A stretch of DNA of 64,000 nt from Alphaproteobacteria bacterium (GCA_015062525.1 SUUM01000003.1:88012-152011), one strand, 5' to 3'; counted from the stretch's first letter, positions 10,060 through 19,173 are shown. Made by a program: numbers and translations. Notes: generated by a model from the letters alone, not told the origin.

Positions 10060-10917
10060 TTTACATAATTTTTTTTTCATTTCTATCAAAATCGGGGTAT
10101 CAATCCCTAAATCTTGTGCGCGTGAAACAAGTCCCCCCAACGCATAAATCCCCTCGACTGTGCCCTGTGGTGGGGTTCCGTTTGCAATTGCCACCCCACC
10201 CGCGAAATTGCGACTGGTTGCGCTGGTCGCCGACAGGAACAAATCCCCAATCCCACACAGTCCCAGGAAAGTCCGCATTTGACCGCCCATCGCCATACCA
10301 ATTGCCATAACTTCGTTCCATGCGCGTGTGAATATCAGCGCGCGTTCATTTTCTGCGCATTTGACGCTGTTGTACCCACAAATCAACGCAACGGCATTTT
10401 TTCCAACACCACATACCTGGGTGCCAACGATGTCATCGCTTACTTCCAGGTACAGTTTGTTTAAAGCCCCCTGCCCCGCGACAATCGCGTTGTGTGTCCC
10501 CGCCAGGGTAGAACCCGTTGGCACGCCCAATGCCACTTCGGCTGCGAATTGCGGTCCGGACAAAAACCCAAAATCCACACATTCTGGAATTTCTGTATTT
10601 AATATCTCGGACATAAATTGACCGGTCGCGCTTTCTGCACCCTTGGTGCAAATAATAACAGGTTGTCCGTTATAAGTGTCGCGCGCTTTACGCATAGTTT
10701 CCCGGAAAAATTCCCCCGGCGTCACTACTAACCATGTGTCCATATCGTGCATTTCTTGCATATCTGACGTTATATGAATATTTTCTGGCATTTCCACGTT
10801 TTCAAAATCCTTGTGTATGCCATCATAAGACCACAGCACAACATCCGCCCCACCCCGTGCGGCGGTGATTGCAAGCGCTGTTCCCCACGCGCCCGCGCCA
10901 ATTACACCAACTTTCAT
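10057..10917 (-). CDS. gpsA: Glycerol-3-phosphate dehydrogenase [NAD(P)+]
   Basis: The 286-residue enzyme reduces dihydroxyacetone phosphate to sn-glycerol 3-phosphate, the backbone for phospholipids. The N-terminal Rossmann loop is VGVIGAGAWGTALA. The substrate-binding segments GFLSGPQFAAEVALG, VGKNAVALICGYNSVKCAEN and GLCGIGDLFLSATSATSRN are present. It is about 40 residues shorter than typical GpsA, mostly by compact loops. Its start overlaps the stop of the upstream TPR gene by 4 nt. Confidence 0.93.
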   Translation of the reverse strand: MKVGVIGAGAWGTALAITAARGGADVVLWSYDGIHKDFENVEMPENIHITSDMQEMHDMDTWLVVTPGEFFRETMRKARDTYNGQPVIICTKGAESATGQFMSEILNTEIPECVDFGFLSGPQFAAEVALGVPTGSTLAGTHNAIVAGQGALNKLYLEVSDDIVGTQVCGVGKNAVALICGYNSVKCAENERALIFTRAWNEVMAIGMAMGGQMRTFLGLCGIGDLFLSATSATSRNFAGGVAIANGTPPQGTVEGIYALGGLVSRAQDLGIDTPILIEMKKKLCK

Positions 10918-12533
10918 TTTATTTTCCTTATTTTTCTTTCTATTACGGGGATAACCGTCAATCCATCATCAGATAAATCAATTGCACGCATGTATGCATC
11001 CTTTGCCTTTTCCGCGTCACCCTTGATTGCATACATGTCCCCCAGGTGCTCGAACAACGCGGAACACGTTGCAGATACCTCGCCTACGCGTTCCAATACT
11101 TCCAGTGCGGCATCCACCCCTTCGCGTTGTGCAACCACAACCCCCAGTGTGTCCCACGCCAGAACATCGGTTGGATTTTGCTGTACCAGCATCATGGCAT
11201 AGTCGTACGCATTATCCAATTCTCGGTTTTGTGCGGCCCAAATCTTGGCCTGCAAAGATACAATTTCGCCATCCATAAATAACGCATCTGATGCGTTGCG
11301 TAAATCGTCCTGTGCATCTTCTAAATCGCCAAATGCAAAATGTATCTGGGCGCGTCCCTTGGTAAAAAACGCCCTGCCCGCGTCATCAAGATTATCGTCG
11401 CCCAGCGCGCGGTTTATCACACGCAACGCGGCGCGTTTGTTGCCATGCTGAATATGATACCCAACCAGTTTATTTACCGCCGGCACAAACAACGGATGTG
11501 CACGCAATGCATCCTGCAGTTCATCAATATTTCCGGTCTTTTCTGCCTTGCGCAACACGCCAAATAAATAGAAAGGACTGTTTGGATTAATTTTATCAAA
11601 ACAAGAACGATAATCGCCACGGTTATTCCAGAAATAATTCCCCAGATAATAATCAATGGCATTATTGTTTTCTGCAAAATTTGGCGCTGTAATTTGCGCA
11701 AAGCGCAACAACAGCATCGCCAAATCAGAATACATCATAACCTGGGTGTGTGAAACGTTTTGCACCAAACTGAACGCCAACTGATTTTCATAACCCGCAT
11801 ACACGGACCATTCTGGGATGTTATCATAATTCAACATGAACATTCCACCCGGCCGCGCGGTAAATTCTTCGCGCAGTTTTTCGGCCGCGTCCCCCATATC
11901 GTGATGGGTATAGAACGACATTAAATACAAATAATCATTTATATTCATAAAATCGATACTGACCGCGGCAAAGTTTTTTGCCGCCGCATCCATATCACCC
12001 AGTTCTGCGTAAATCTGTCCGCGAACAAAGGATTTCCACGATGCGTTTGTTGGTAATTTTTCTATGAATTTGAATGTATCTGTGCGCCAATCATTCGCAA
12101 TCGCAGACCATATGCGTAATGGCGCCGCCAATGCAGACTCATCCGTTTTGTGGCGGTTGTGTAATTCCTTCCATTTATCGTTTTGAATCAGGTACGCATC
12201 ATAAATCAGTCGCGCCGGCATGCTCTTTTCATTTTTAAGCAAATGCGCGTCAAGTGGCATACGTCCACTTAAAAAATCAGATATATAGACTGTGTTTTGT
12301 ACAATCGGGTATTGCACATCACGCAGACCTTCGGTCAATTTATTTGCGGTATCAAAATCATTAACATACACCGCGTGTTGTGCCGCCAAGAATGCGCCGT
12401 ATTTAGTTGTGGGAAATTCGTATTTTTCCCCCTGCCCTGTTGTGGTGTATGCGGTATTCCAAATTGCGCCACCGGTAATGGCGATAATGGCAAATAAACC
12501 GATTGTGATAAATAAACTTTCTTTTTTTCTCAT
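10914..12533 (-). CDS. Membrane-anchored tetratricopeptide repeat protein
   Basis: The 539-residue protein has a short basic N-terminus and one membrane span (SLFITIGLFAIIAITGGAIW), so most of it faces the periplasm. The C-terminal half shows TPR-like helical pairs, for example RVINRALGDDNLDDAGRAFFTKGRAQ and LEHLGDMYAIKGDAEKAKDAYMRAI. The start MRKKESLF at 12533 puts the hydrophobic segment near the N-terminus; an upstream in-frame ATG at 12680 would run across rsmG and is rejected. The specific role is unknown. Only 21 bp separate it from the divergent rsmG. Confidence 0.75.
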   Translation of the reverse strand: MRKKESLFITIGLFAIIAITGGAIWNTAYTTTGQGEKYEFPTTKYGAFLAAQHAVYVNDFDTANKLTEGLRDVQYPIVQNTVYISDFLSGRMPLDAHLLKNEKSMPARLIYDAYLIQNDKWKELHNRHKTDESALAAPLRIWSAIANDWRTDTFKFIEKLPTNASWKSFVRGQIYAELGDMDAAAKNFAAVSIDFMNINDYLYLMSFYTHHDMGDAAEKLREEFTARPGGMFMLNYDNIPEWSVYAGYENQLAFSLVQNVSHTQVMMYSDLAMLLLRFAQITAPNFAENNNAIDYYLGNYFWNNRGDYRSCFDKINPNSPFYLFGVLRKAEKTGNIDELQDALRAHPLFVPAVNKLVGYHIQHGNKRAALRVINRALGDDNLDDAGRAFFTKGRAQIHFAFGDLEDAQDDLRNASDALFMDGEIVSLQAKIWAAQNRELDNAYDYAMMLVQQNPTDVLAWDTLGVVVAQREGVDAALEVLERVGEVSATCSALFEHLGDMYAIKGDAEKAKDAYMRAIDLSDDGLTVIPVIERKIRKIK

Positions 12534-12541
12534 GATTATGC

Positions 12542-12547
12542 TAGAAT
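12542..12547 (+). promoter_or_regulatory. -10 box of rsmG, leaderless
   Basis: TAGAAT lies 7 nt before the rsmG ATG (12555). No convincing -35 is visible in the 21-bp divergent gap or just beyond it, and there is no Shine-Dalgarno. Confidence 0.4.
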
Positions 12548-12554
12548 AATACTT

Positions 12555-13115
12555 ATGAGTAATAAAGTCAAATTTGAACGTTATGCGGCGTTGCTGCGCG
12601 AATGGTCGGGGCGCATGAATCTGGTCGCGCCCAGCACGCTGAACGATATTGAAAACCGTCATATTGCAGATTCTGCGCAATTGGGGGATGTTTTGCCACG
12701 CGATGTCAATATTATTGATTTGGGCAGCGGTGCCGGATTCCCAGGCGTGGTACTTGCGATTTTGGGGTGGCGCGTTGTCTGTATCGAATCGATTGGTAAA
12801 AAGGTCGCGTTTCTGAACGCGGTTAAATCAGAATTAGGGTTGGAAAACCTGACGATTTATCATGGGCGGGTCGAAGATTATGTCCGGCATTTGCCGGCAA
12901 ATTCGAACGATTTTGTTTTCACGGCGCGTGCCTTTGCATCGTTAACCAAGATTATGGATTATGTTGCGCATACAAAATACCGGCTTTTTCTGTTAAAAGG
13001 TCGCGAAATTGCCGGGGAAATTGATGCCGCCAAGGTTAAATATGATTTTGAATACGAATTAACACCATCTAAAACGGGCGATGGTTTTATAATTTCGGTG
13101 CGTTTTTGCCGGTAA
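12555..13115 (+). CDS. rsmG: 16S rRNA (guanine527-N7)-methyltransferase
   Basis: The 186-residue SAM-dependent enzyme methylates G527 of 16S rRNA. The SAM-binding motif is IIDLGSGAGFPGVVLAILG; the N-terminal WSGRMNLVAPSTLNDIENRHIADS block and the later TARAFASLTKIMDY are family hallmarks. It precedes parA-parB, the conserved rsmG-parAB neighbourhood. mnmG, the usual upstream neighbour, is 19 kb away in this window. The stop codon overlaps the first parS-like site. Confidence 0.95.
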   Translation: MSNKVKFERYAALLREWSGRMNLVAPSTLNDIENRHIADSAQLGDVLPRDVNIIDLGSGAGFPGVVLAILGWRVVCIESIGKKVAFLNAVKSELGLENLTIYHGRVEDYVRHLPANSNDFVFTARAFASLTKIMDYVAHTKYRLFLLKGREIAGEIDAAKVKYDFEYELTPSKTGDGFIISVRFCR

Positions 13116-13128
13116 TTTCATGTGAAAT
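13115..13128. promoter_or_regulatory. parS: parS-like site 1
   Basis: ATTTCATGTGAAAT is one base from the perfect palindrome of site 2 and matches the core of the bacterial parS consensus (TTTCACGTGAAA). It overlaps the rsmG stop codon, about 215 bp before parA. Confidence 0.65.
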
Positions 13129-13180
13129 GAATGTTAATTTGTTGAAAAAAGTGTGTTTTTATAAAAAAATAACAAAAAAG

Positions 13181-13200
13181 CCGGCAAAAGCCGGTATTTT
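13181..13200 (+). terminator. rsmG terminator
   Basis: CCGGC (13181-13185), AAAA, GCCGG (13190-13194), followed by TATTTTTAT. Stem is short. Confidence 0.6.
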
Positions 13201-13224
13201 TATATTTGTTGAAAAAAATACGTT

Positions 13225-13238
13225 ATTTCACGTGAAAT
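13225..13238. promoter_or_regulatory. parS: parS-like site 2
   Basis: ATTTCACGTGAAAT is a perfect 14-bp palindrome with the invariant parS core, 105 bp before the parA start. The outer pair is A:T where the widespread consensus has G:C. ParB is expected to nucleate here. Confidence 0.8.
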
Positions 13239-13342
13239 TGTTGATAACTTTATGATTTTATTGTGTTTTTGGTGTTAAAAATATAACTCTTGACCGAATC
13301 GTGCGGTTTTTATAACCTTTGATTGAAAAATGGAAGGGGTTT

Positions 13343-14125
13343 ATGACACATATAATTGCATTTGCAAATCAAAAGGGTGGGGTGGGCAAAACCACCACGG
13401 CCATTAATATTGGTGCGTCCCTGGCGGCGATTAAAAAGCGTGTTTTATTGGTTGATTTAGATCAACAGGGTAATGCCGGTACGGGGCTGGGGTTCGAACG
13501 GGCGTCCCATCGTCAAAGCGTGTACGGCGTGATTATGGGGACGGCAAACGCGGCGGATAATATTTTATCCACGGCGGTGCCGGGGCTGCATTTATTGCCA
13601 TCGTCCCAGGCCTTGGCGGGCGCGGACGTTGATTTATTGGATATGCCAAACCGCGAATTTCGCCTGCGTGATGCATTGCGTCCAATTATGGAATATTATG
13701 ATTATATACTGCTGGATTGCCCGCCGGCATTGGGGTATTTAACAATTAATGCATTAACGACGGCGGATTCTGTTATTATACCGCTTCAATGCGAATTTTT
13801 CGCACTCGAAGGGGTTCAGCAGTTAACCGATACGATTAACATTGTGCAACAGAAATGGAATCCTGAATTAAAGATTTTGGGTGTATTGCTGACTATGTAC
13901 GACCGTCGTTATGGTTTGACGCGTGCGGTTGACGAAGATGTGCGCAAAACATTTGGTGATACGGTATTCAAAACGGTTGTTCCGCGCAACGTCCGCGTGT
14001 CCGAGGCACCATCCCACGGCAAACCGGCATTGTTCTATGATTTTAACTCAACCGGTGCCCAGGCATACTTGCGTGTCGCGACCGAGGTGGTGGAAAGAAC
14101 TATGGGGGAAACAGATGGCAAATAA
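13343..14125 (+). CDS. parA: Chromosome partitioning ATPase ParA
   Basis: The 260-residue ATPase binds nucleoid DNA and moves ParB-parS complexes apart. The deviant Walker A KGGVGKTT is at residues 11-18, Walker A' is LLVDLDQQGNAGTGLG, and Walker B is YILLDCPPALGYLTINAL. I chose ATG 13343 (MTHIIAFANQ), preceded by GGAAGGGG; the longer frame from 13319 lacks support. It overlaps parB by 11 bp. Two parS-like sites lie just upstream. Confidence 0.95.
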   Translation: MTHIIAFANQKGGVGKTTTAINIGASLAAIKKRVLLVDLDQQGNAGTGLGFERASHRQSVYGVIMGTANAADNILSTAVPGLHLLPSSQALAGADVDLLDMPNREFRLRDALRPIMEYYDYILLDCPPALGYLTINALTTADSVIIPLQCEFFALEGVQQLTDTINIVQQKWNPELKILGVLLTMYDRRYGLTRAVDEDVRKTFGDTVFKTVVPRNVRVSEAPSHGKPALFYDFNSTGAQAYLRVATEVVERTMGETDGK

Positions 14126-14993
14126 ATTTGGATTGGGGCGGGGGCTTGCTGATATCAGTGCGTCGCGTGGCGCGATACCTGATATTTCATTATTGACCCA
14201 GAACGAACGTGTTGTTGTAAAACAGATTCCCTTGGCGCAGATTGGTGCAAACCCGGACCAGCCGCGTAAAACATTTACAGAATCTGAATTATCGGATCTG
14301 GCGGCGTCAATCCGCGAACGTGGGGTATTACAGCCGATTTTATTGCGCAACGTGCAAAATCGCCCATATATGTATGAAATTATCGCGGGCGAGCGTCGTT
14401 TCCGTGCGTCCAAGATGGCGGGGTTAAGCGAAATTCCGGCTTTGGTAAAATCTATGGATGATAACAACGCGCGCGAGGTTGCGTTAATTGAAAATGTTCA
14501 GCGCGAAAACCTGAATCCAATTGAAGAAGCCAATGCCTATAAAAATCTGATGGAATGTTGTGATTATGAATTGGCGGATGTTTCGCGTTTAATCGGTAAA
14601 TCGGCCAGTTATATTCGCAATATGTTGCGTTTAACATCCCTGCCGGAATCTGTGCAAAGTCTGGTAGAGCAGGGCGAATTATCCGCGTCGCACGCGCGTA
14701 CAATTGCGACGGCTGAAAATCCTGAACAACTGGCGCATAAAATTATTGCCGAAAAATTATCTGTTGCCCAAACGGACAAATTGGTCAAGACCGCGCCACG
14801 CGCGAAAAGCGCGCGCACGCACGTTGTGAAAACAATTGATGCGGCGGATGTTCGTGAAATTGAATCAAAAATAAAATCTGCGTTGGGTGTACCTGTCAAA
14901 TTAACAGAACGCCGTGGCGGGGCGGGCACGATAACATTGTCATTTGCAACCCGAACCCAGTTATACGAATTGGTTGAAAATTTAACCAAATAA
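14115..14993 (+). CDS. parB: Chromosome partitioning protein ParB
   Basis: The 292-residue CTP-dependent clamp binds parS and spreads on DNA. It begins MANKFGLGRGLADI, the usual GLGRGL N-terminus. The CTPase domain has QPRKTFTESELSDLAASIRE, the GERRFRASKMAG motif and ALIENVQRENLNPIEEANAY. The helix-turn-helix that reads parS follows (DVSRLIGKSASYIRNMLRL). The start overlaps parA, implying coupled translation; a longer frame starting at 13923 is out of place inside parA. Confidence 0.95.
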   Translation: MANKFGLGRGLADISASRGAIPDISLLTQNERVVVKQIPLAQIGANPDQPRKTFTESELSDLAASIRERGVLQPILLRNVQNRPYMYEIIAGERRFRASKMAGLSEIPALVKSMDDNNAREVALIENVQRENLNPIEEANAYKNLMECCDYELADVSRLIGKSASYIRNMLRLTSLPESVQSLVEQGELSASHARTIATAENPEQLAHKIIAEKLSVAQTDKLVKTAPRAKSARTHVVKTIDAADVREIESKIKSALGVPVKLTERRGGAGTITLSFATRTQLYELVENLTK

Positions 14994-15000
14994 AAAAGTA

Positions 15001-15033
15001 TCAAAAAAGCCGGGAAACCCCGGCAATTTTTAT
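15001..15033. terminator. Bidirectional terminator after parB
   Basis: GCCGGG (15009-15014), loop AAAC, CCCGGC (15019-15024), with AATTTTT on plus and GCTTTTTT on minus. It can also end the small minus gene that stops at 15062. Confidence 0.8.
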
Positions 15034-15061
15034 AAAAAACAAAAAACAGTAAATATGTTAA

Positions 15062-15256
15062 TTATTTCCCGGCTTTTCCCGGCTTTTTTGACGTGTTTTC
15101 ATCATGGTCGAACCAAGGTTCGCTTTCTTGCAATATTTCAATCGCCTGAGTCAGTTCGGCATGACATCTTTGTAATTGGAAAAATATGCGTGCCAGATAT
15201 CCTGTTGTCATGGACAGCGGTCTGTCTGATTCTGGCTTGTATGGCGTCAGTCCCAT
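15062..15256 (-). CDS. Small 64-residue protein of unknown function behind a structured leader
   Basis: The frame MGLTPYKPESDRPLSMTTGYLARIFF... ends in a hydrophilic tail SKKPGKAGK. The middle is an amphipathic helix (LQRCHAELTQAIEILQ). The start has a good AGGGGAAT upstream, while the longer frame from 15448 runs through a structured RNA and is rejected. It sits about 25 nt after an intrinsic terminator that ends the leader at 15283-15454, so it should be expressed only by read-through. No family recognised; small size lowers confidence. Confidence 0.55.
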   Translation of the reverse strand: MGLTPYKPESDRPLSMTTGYLARIFFQLQRCHAELTQAIEILQESEPWFDHDENTSKKPGKAGK

Positions 15257-15282
15257 TCCGATTCCCCTTTTGTGGTTAAAAT

Positions 15283-15454
15283 AAAAAAAAGACCACATTT
15301 GTAAAGTGGTCGGGACGTTCAACGATTGCAAACACAAACTCCATTGCCTTTGGCATAGCCTATTGTATAACAACGGCGTCCCGACCTGTCGGTCAGGACA
15401 ATTGATAGACTGGTGTTTGCAGGGCGTTGAAACCCTTTCCGCTAACAAATGTCT
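15283..15454 (-). promoter_or_regulatory. Structured 5' leader 1 with pseudoknot and terminator/antiterminator switch
   Basis: Minus strand, in 5'-3' order: stem AGGG/CCCT (15433-15436 with 15421-15424) closes an 8-nt loop TTTCAACG, which pairs with CGTTGAA (15318-15324). The next segment GCAAACAC (15413-15420) pairs with GTGTTTGC (15328-15335). Segment 1 GTCCTGACC (15391-15399) pairs with segment 2 GGTCGGGACG (15377-15386). Segment 2 also pairs fully with segment 3 CGTCCCGACC (15308-15317). Segment 3 overlaps the 5' arm of terminator GACCAC/GTGGTC (15306-15311 with 15291-15296), followed by eight T. A -10 TATAAT is at 15462-15467. The design is shared with 19991-20132 and 38456-38690. Confidence 0.75.
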
Positions 15455-15559
15455 GACTTTTATTATAACTTGTGTGTGGAAAAAATCCAGGATTTTAATT
15501 GAAAATTAACAATTTTTTTAGTAGCCTGAACATATCAATAAGAATATGGGGAATTGAAC

Positions 15560-15754
15560 ATGGACGAAAACAAATTATCATTCGAAGAAGCATATAAACA
15601 ATTAATGGAATTGGTGAAAAAAATGGAATCTGGCGAATTGCCATTGGCGGATTCTGTTGCCGCATACGAACAGGGCATTAAGTTAAAGGCATACTGTGAA
15701 CAATTGTTAAAGGAAGCAGAACTGAAAATCGAAACCCTGAAAGTGGGCGCATAA
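15560..15754 (+). CDS. xseB: Exodeoxyribonuclease VII small subunit
   Basis: The 64-residue protein is all helical and matches XseB: LSFEEAYKQLMELVKKMESGELPLADSVAAYEQGIKLKAYCEQLL. It partners XseA to degrade single-stranded DNA. I chose ATG 15560 with GGGGAA upstream; the TTG at 15554 is unlikely. mutS follows after 23 bp; xseA is not in this window. Confidence 0.92.
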   Translation: MDENKLSFEEAYKQLMELVKKMESGELPLADSVAAYEQGIKLKAYCEQLLKEAELKIETLKVGA

Positions 15755-15777
15755 TTTATTAAAAAACGGATATTATC

Positions 15778-18294
15778 GTGGCGGACAAAGGTAAGTTAAC
15801 CCCGGTTATGCAGCAATATGTTGATATGAAGTCTGAAAATCCAGACGCGTTGCTGATGTTTCGTTTGGGGGATTTTTATGAATCATTTTTCGAAGACGCG
15901 CGCACAATCAGTGCCGCATTGGGTTTGGTGCTAACGGCACGCGGCACCGATGGCAACGGTGATGATATTCCAATGTGTGGTATTCCATGGCATGCGGCGG
16001 ACAATTACTTTGGTCGTCTGGTTCGCGCGGGGTACAAGGTTGCATTGGTTGAACAAATGGAAACCCCCGCCCAGGCCAAGGCCCGTGGGCACAAGTTTAT
16101 TGAACGTCGTGTCATTCGTGTTTTGACACCCGGCACATTAACAGATGAAAATTTATTAAGTCCGAAAAACTCAAACTTTTTGGTTGCGATTGCACCAATC
16201 GGTGGTGGTAAATATGATATTGCGGGCTGTGATATTTCAACCGGCGAATTTTTTGTGGGTACCACCGCCGAACCGATTGATGATTTGGTTCGTATCAACC
16301 CGGCCGAGGTTATTTTTCCATTCCACACCGCCGAAGAAAAAACGATTTCCAAACTGCGTGAATTGTTCAAATCGGCCCCAGTTTATGAAAAACTGTACCA
16401 TCGCGCGGACATAGACATGGTTGTGTCGCGCGTGTTTGGTGGCGCGGTGGATGCGACTGTGGCCGCGAAAAACACAGATGGTGCGATATGCTTGCTTGCG
16501 GGCTATTTATTTAATACCCAGCGTGATGCCACAATTACATTTCGTGCGCCATACACATTCAAATCTGGTCGCCAATTATTGATTGATTCTGCCACATGGC
16601 GCAGCCTTGAAATAGACGCGCCAATAAACGACGGTGGTGCGTGCCTGATTGATGTTCTGGACGAAACGCGCACGGCGGCGGGGGCGCGAAAACTGCGCGC
16701 ATATTTGCGTAATTTATCGGCGGATACGGATGAAATCATTATGCGTCAATCGCATATTTCGCATTTTATGTTAAACCAGGATGTTTGCGCGATGGTTGAA
16801 AACATTTTGTCATCCATACCCGATGTGGGGCGCAGTTTGTCGCGTCTGTTGTCGGGGCGCGGTACGCCACGTGATATGCGCAATATAACAGACTTTATTA
16901 CCGCGCTGCCACGGGCCCAGTTGTTGTCGTCCCGCCTGGATGCGGGCTTTGCGTCGCGTTTTGCTGAAATCAAGACGCACGGCGAATTATGTGCAAAATT
17001 GGTGCGCGCATTATCGGATGATTTGCCAACATTTTTCCGTGATGGTGGTGTGATTCGCACCGGCTTTGACATGTCGCTTGATAATATGCGCGAATTGTCG
17101 AACGGCGCGCGTGAAACAATTGCGGGGCTTCAGACGCAATACATCACCCAGACGGGTATAAACACCCTGAAAATCAAATATAACAATATTTTGGGTTATT
17201 TTATCGAGGTTCCCAGTTCCCGCGCCGACGTTATGATGTCGCCAGATTCGGGCTTTATCCATCGCCAGACAATGGCGGGCAACATGCGCTTTACCACATC
17301 GCGCCTGATTGACCTGGACAATGACGTCCGCAGTGCTGCTGAAAAGGCATCTGCAATCGAAGACGAAATTGTAAATGGATTGATTGAACAAATCCGCAAC
17401 ATATCGGATGATTTGTTGTCTGCGGCGGATTTATTGGCGGATGCGGATGTTTGGATGGCGCTGACACGTGTGGCTGATAAGTATTCTTGGACGCGTCCGG
17501 TAATATCGGACGATTGTGCATTTGATATAGTTGGTGGCCGGCACCCAGTGATTGAATCTGTATTGCGCACGCGTGGCGATAACTTTGTTAAAAATGATTG
17601 TAATTTGAATGCGCACGCAATTGCGTTGTTGACGGGACCGAATATGGCGGGTAAATCGACATACCTGCGCCAGAATGCATTGATTGTTGTCTTGGCACAT
17701 TTGGGATCCTATGTTCCGGCGGAACGCGCGAATATTGGCATTTGCGACCAGTTATTCAGTCGTGTTGGCGCATCTGACAATCTGGCGGCGGGTCAGTCTA
17801 CATTTATGGTGGAAATGAGTGAAACCGCCAACATCCTGAATCGTGCGACCAATCGTTCGTTTATAATATTTGACGAAATAGGGCGGGGCACCGCGACATA
17901 TGACGGCATGGCAATTGCCCAGGCGGTACTGGAATACCTGGACGAAATGCAACCGCGAACACTGTTTGCAACGCATTATCATGAATTAACGGCATTACAG
18001 ATGAACAATGTATCGTGTTTAACGATTGACGTTCGTGAACACAACAATGAAATAATCTTTATGCATAAAATAGTTGCGGGTGTGGCAAATCGGTCATATG
18101 GTATTCATGTGGCACGCATGGCGGGTATGCCAAAATCGGTTATCGCGCGCGCAGAGTGTGTATTAAGTGCGCTGGAATCAAATGCGGTACCAAGCACGCC
18201 TGACAATTGTGCGCCGAAACCAGCACCTGCGTCCACACCAAAAAAATCATGTGTTTCGGACAATGTATCGCCACAATTAAGTCTGTTTGGGTAA
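15778..18294 (+). CDS. mutS: DNA mismatch repair protein MutS
   Basis: The 838-residue ATPase recognises mismatches. The N-terminal mismatch-binding motif is visible (FRLGDFYESFFEDA, the Phe-x-Glu wedge). The C-terminal ABC ATPase has Walker A GPNMAGKSTYLRQ, the signature STFMVEMSETANILN, Walker B FIIFDEIGRGTATYDG and the LFATHYHELTAL switch. The start codon is GTG (MADKGKLTPVMQQY), the only fit to family N-termini. A Pro/Ala/Ser-rich linker ends in QLSLFG, the beta-clamp binding motif of MutS. truB starts 3 bp later. Confidence 0.97.
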   Translation: MADKGKLTPVMQQYVDMKSENPDALLMFRLGDFYESFFEDARTISAALGLVLTARGTDGNGDDIPMCGIPWHAADNYFGRLVRAGYKVALVEQMETPAQAKARGHKFIERRVIRVLTPGTLTDENLLSPKNSNFLVAIAPIGGGKYDIAGCDISTGEFFVGTTAEPIDDLVRINPAEVIFPFHTAEEKTISKLRELFKSAPVYEKLYHRADIDMVVSRVFGGAVDATVAAKNTDGAICLLAGYLFNTQRDATITFRAPYTFKSGRQLLIDSATWRSLEIDAPINDGGACLIDVLDETRTAAGARKLRAYLRNLSADTDEIIMRQSHISHFMLNQDVCAMVENILSSIPDVGRSLSRLLSGRGTPRDMRNITDFITALPRAQLLSSRLDAGFASRFAEIKTHGELCAKLVRALSDDLPTFFRDGGVIRTGFDMSLDNMRELSNGARETIAGLQTQYITQTGINTLKIKYNNILGYFIEVPSSRADVMMSPDSGFIHRQTMAGNMRFTTSRLIDLDNDVRSAAEKASAIEDEIVNGLIEQIRNISDDLLSAADLLADADVWMALTRVADKYSWTRPVISDDCAFDIVGGRHPVIESVLRTRGDNFVKNDCNLNAHAIALLTGPNMAGKSTYLRQNALIVVLAHLGSYVPAERANIGICDQLFSRVGASDNLAAGQSTFMVEMSETANILNRATNRSFIIFDEIGRGTATYDGMAIAQAVLEYLDEMQPRTLFATHYHELTALQMNNVSCLTIDVREHNNEIIFMHKIVAGVANRSYGIHVARMAGMPKSVIARAECVLSALESNAVPSTPDNCAPKPAPASTPKKSCVSDNVSPQLSLFG

Positions 18295-18297
18295 AAT

Positions 18298-19173
18298 ATG
18301 ACACAATCCGGTTGGATAATTTTAGACAAAGATTCTGGGCTGTTTTCACGAACGGCGGGTGGGCGCGTTGCGCGCATGCTGGGTACGAAAAAATTTGGCC
18401 ACATTGGCACGCTTGACCCCATGGCAACGGGTGTATTGCCAATTGCGATTGGGGATGCAACCAAAATGATTCCTTTTGTCGAAGACGTGAGTAATCATAC
18501 CAAGGAATACTTGTTTTCGTGTGTGTTTGGATTTGAAACGGACACATTGGACATCACCGGCACGGAAATCGCACGTACCGACATTGTTCCAACGGAATCT
18601 GACGTGCGCGCCGCTATTCCAAAATTTCTGGGACAGATTTCCCAAATCCCACCAATTTATTCGGCGGTGCACGTTGGTGGCGCGCGTGCACATGAATTGG
18701 CGCGTCGGGGGCGGGCGTTTGAAATTCCACCACGCAATGTAGAAATTTTTTCGCTGGAACTGACGGAAATTCGGGGTATGTCGTGGCATTTTCGTATGCG
18801 GTGCACGCCCGGCACATACGTAAGAAGTGTTGCGCGTGATATTGCGAAAATGTGTGGCACGACTGCGACGGTTGACATGATACGCCGCACGCAAACAAAC
18901 GGTTTTGACATAAAAGATGCCGTCAAACTTGATTTTTTAGAAAAAGTGTTTAATAATAGTGGAAATTTAGGTGAAAACCTAAAGCCGGTGGATTTTGGAC
19001 TGGGGGACATTCCGGTTCTGAATCTTACCCATAAAGACGCCGAATATTATAAGAACGGTGGCTTTATCAAAACGGGCGCAGATGACGGTCTGTATCGCAT
19101 TTATACCGATAAAAATCTTGTTGGGATTGGTGTGGTGGCGGATGGCATGTTGCGACCAAAACGAACTTTATAA
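18298..19173 (+). CDS. truB: tRNA pseudouridine(55) synthase
   Basis: The 291-residue enzyme makes pseudouridine 55 in the T-loop of tRNAs. The catalytic motif [12 protein letters not shown] gives Asp40 as nucleophile. The following [20 protein letters not shown], the [23 protein letters not shown] block and [14 protein letters not shown] are family motifs. It is tightly packed between mutS and rpsO; truB-rpsO is a conserved pair. Confidence 0.95.
   Translation: MTQSGWIILDKDSGLFSRTAGGRVARMLGTKKFGHIGTLDPMATGVLPIAIGDATKMIPFVEDVSNHTKEYLFSCVFGFETDTLDITGTEIARTDIVPTESDVRAAIPKFLGQISQIPPIYSAVHVGGARAHELARRGRAFEIPPRNVEIFSLELTEIRGMSWHFRMRCTPGTYVRSVARDIAKMCGTTATVDMIRRTQTNGFDIKDAVKLDFLEKVFNNSGNLGENLKPVDFGLGDIPVLNLTHKDAEYYKNGGFIKTGADDGLYRIYTDKNLVGIGVVADGMLRPKRTL

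Noticed and set aside
13923-14114. Longer parB start inside parA
   Set aside because: The extra 64 residues overlap parA in another frame and do not resemble ParB; the GLGRGL N-terminus begins at 14115.
15257-15448. Longer start for the 64-residue protein
   Set aside because: This stretch is the structured leader with terminator, and the internal ATG at 15256 has a good Shine-Dalgarno.
15283-15454. Leaders 1-3 as tmRNA, 6S, RNase P RNA, T-box or cobalamin riboswitch
   Set aside because: None shows the hallmark sequences: no T-box AGGGTGG element, no tRNA-like ends, no RNase P core. A GGGAA-nnn-GGTG string in leader 2 recalls cobalamin elements, but the CCCGC-ACTG part and receptor are lacking.
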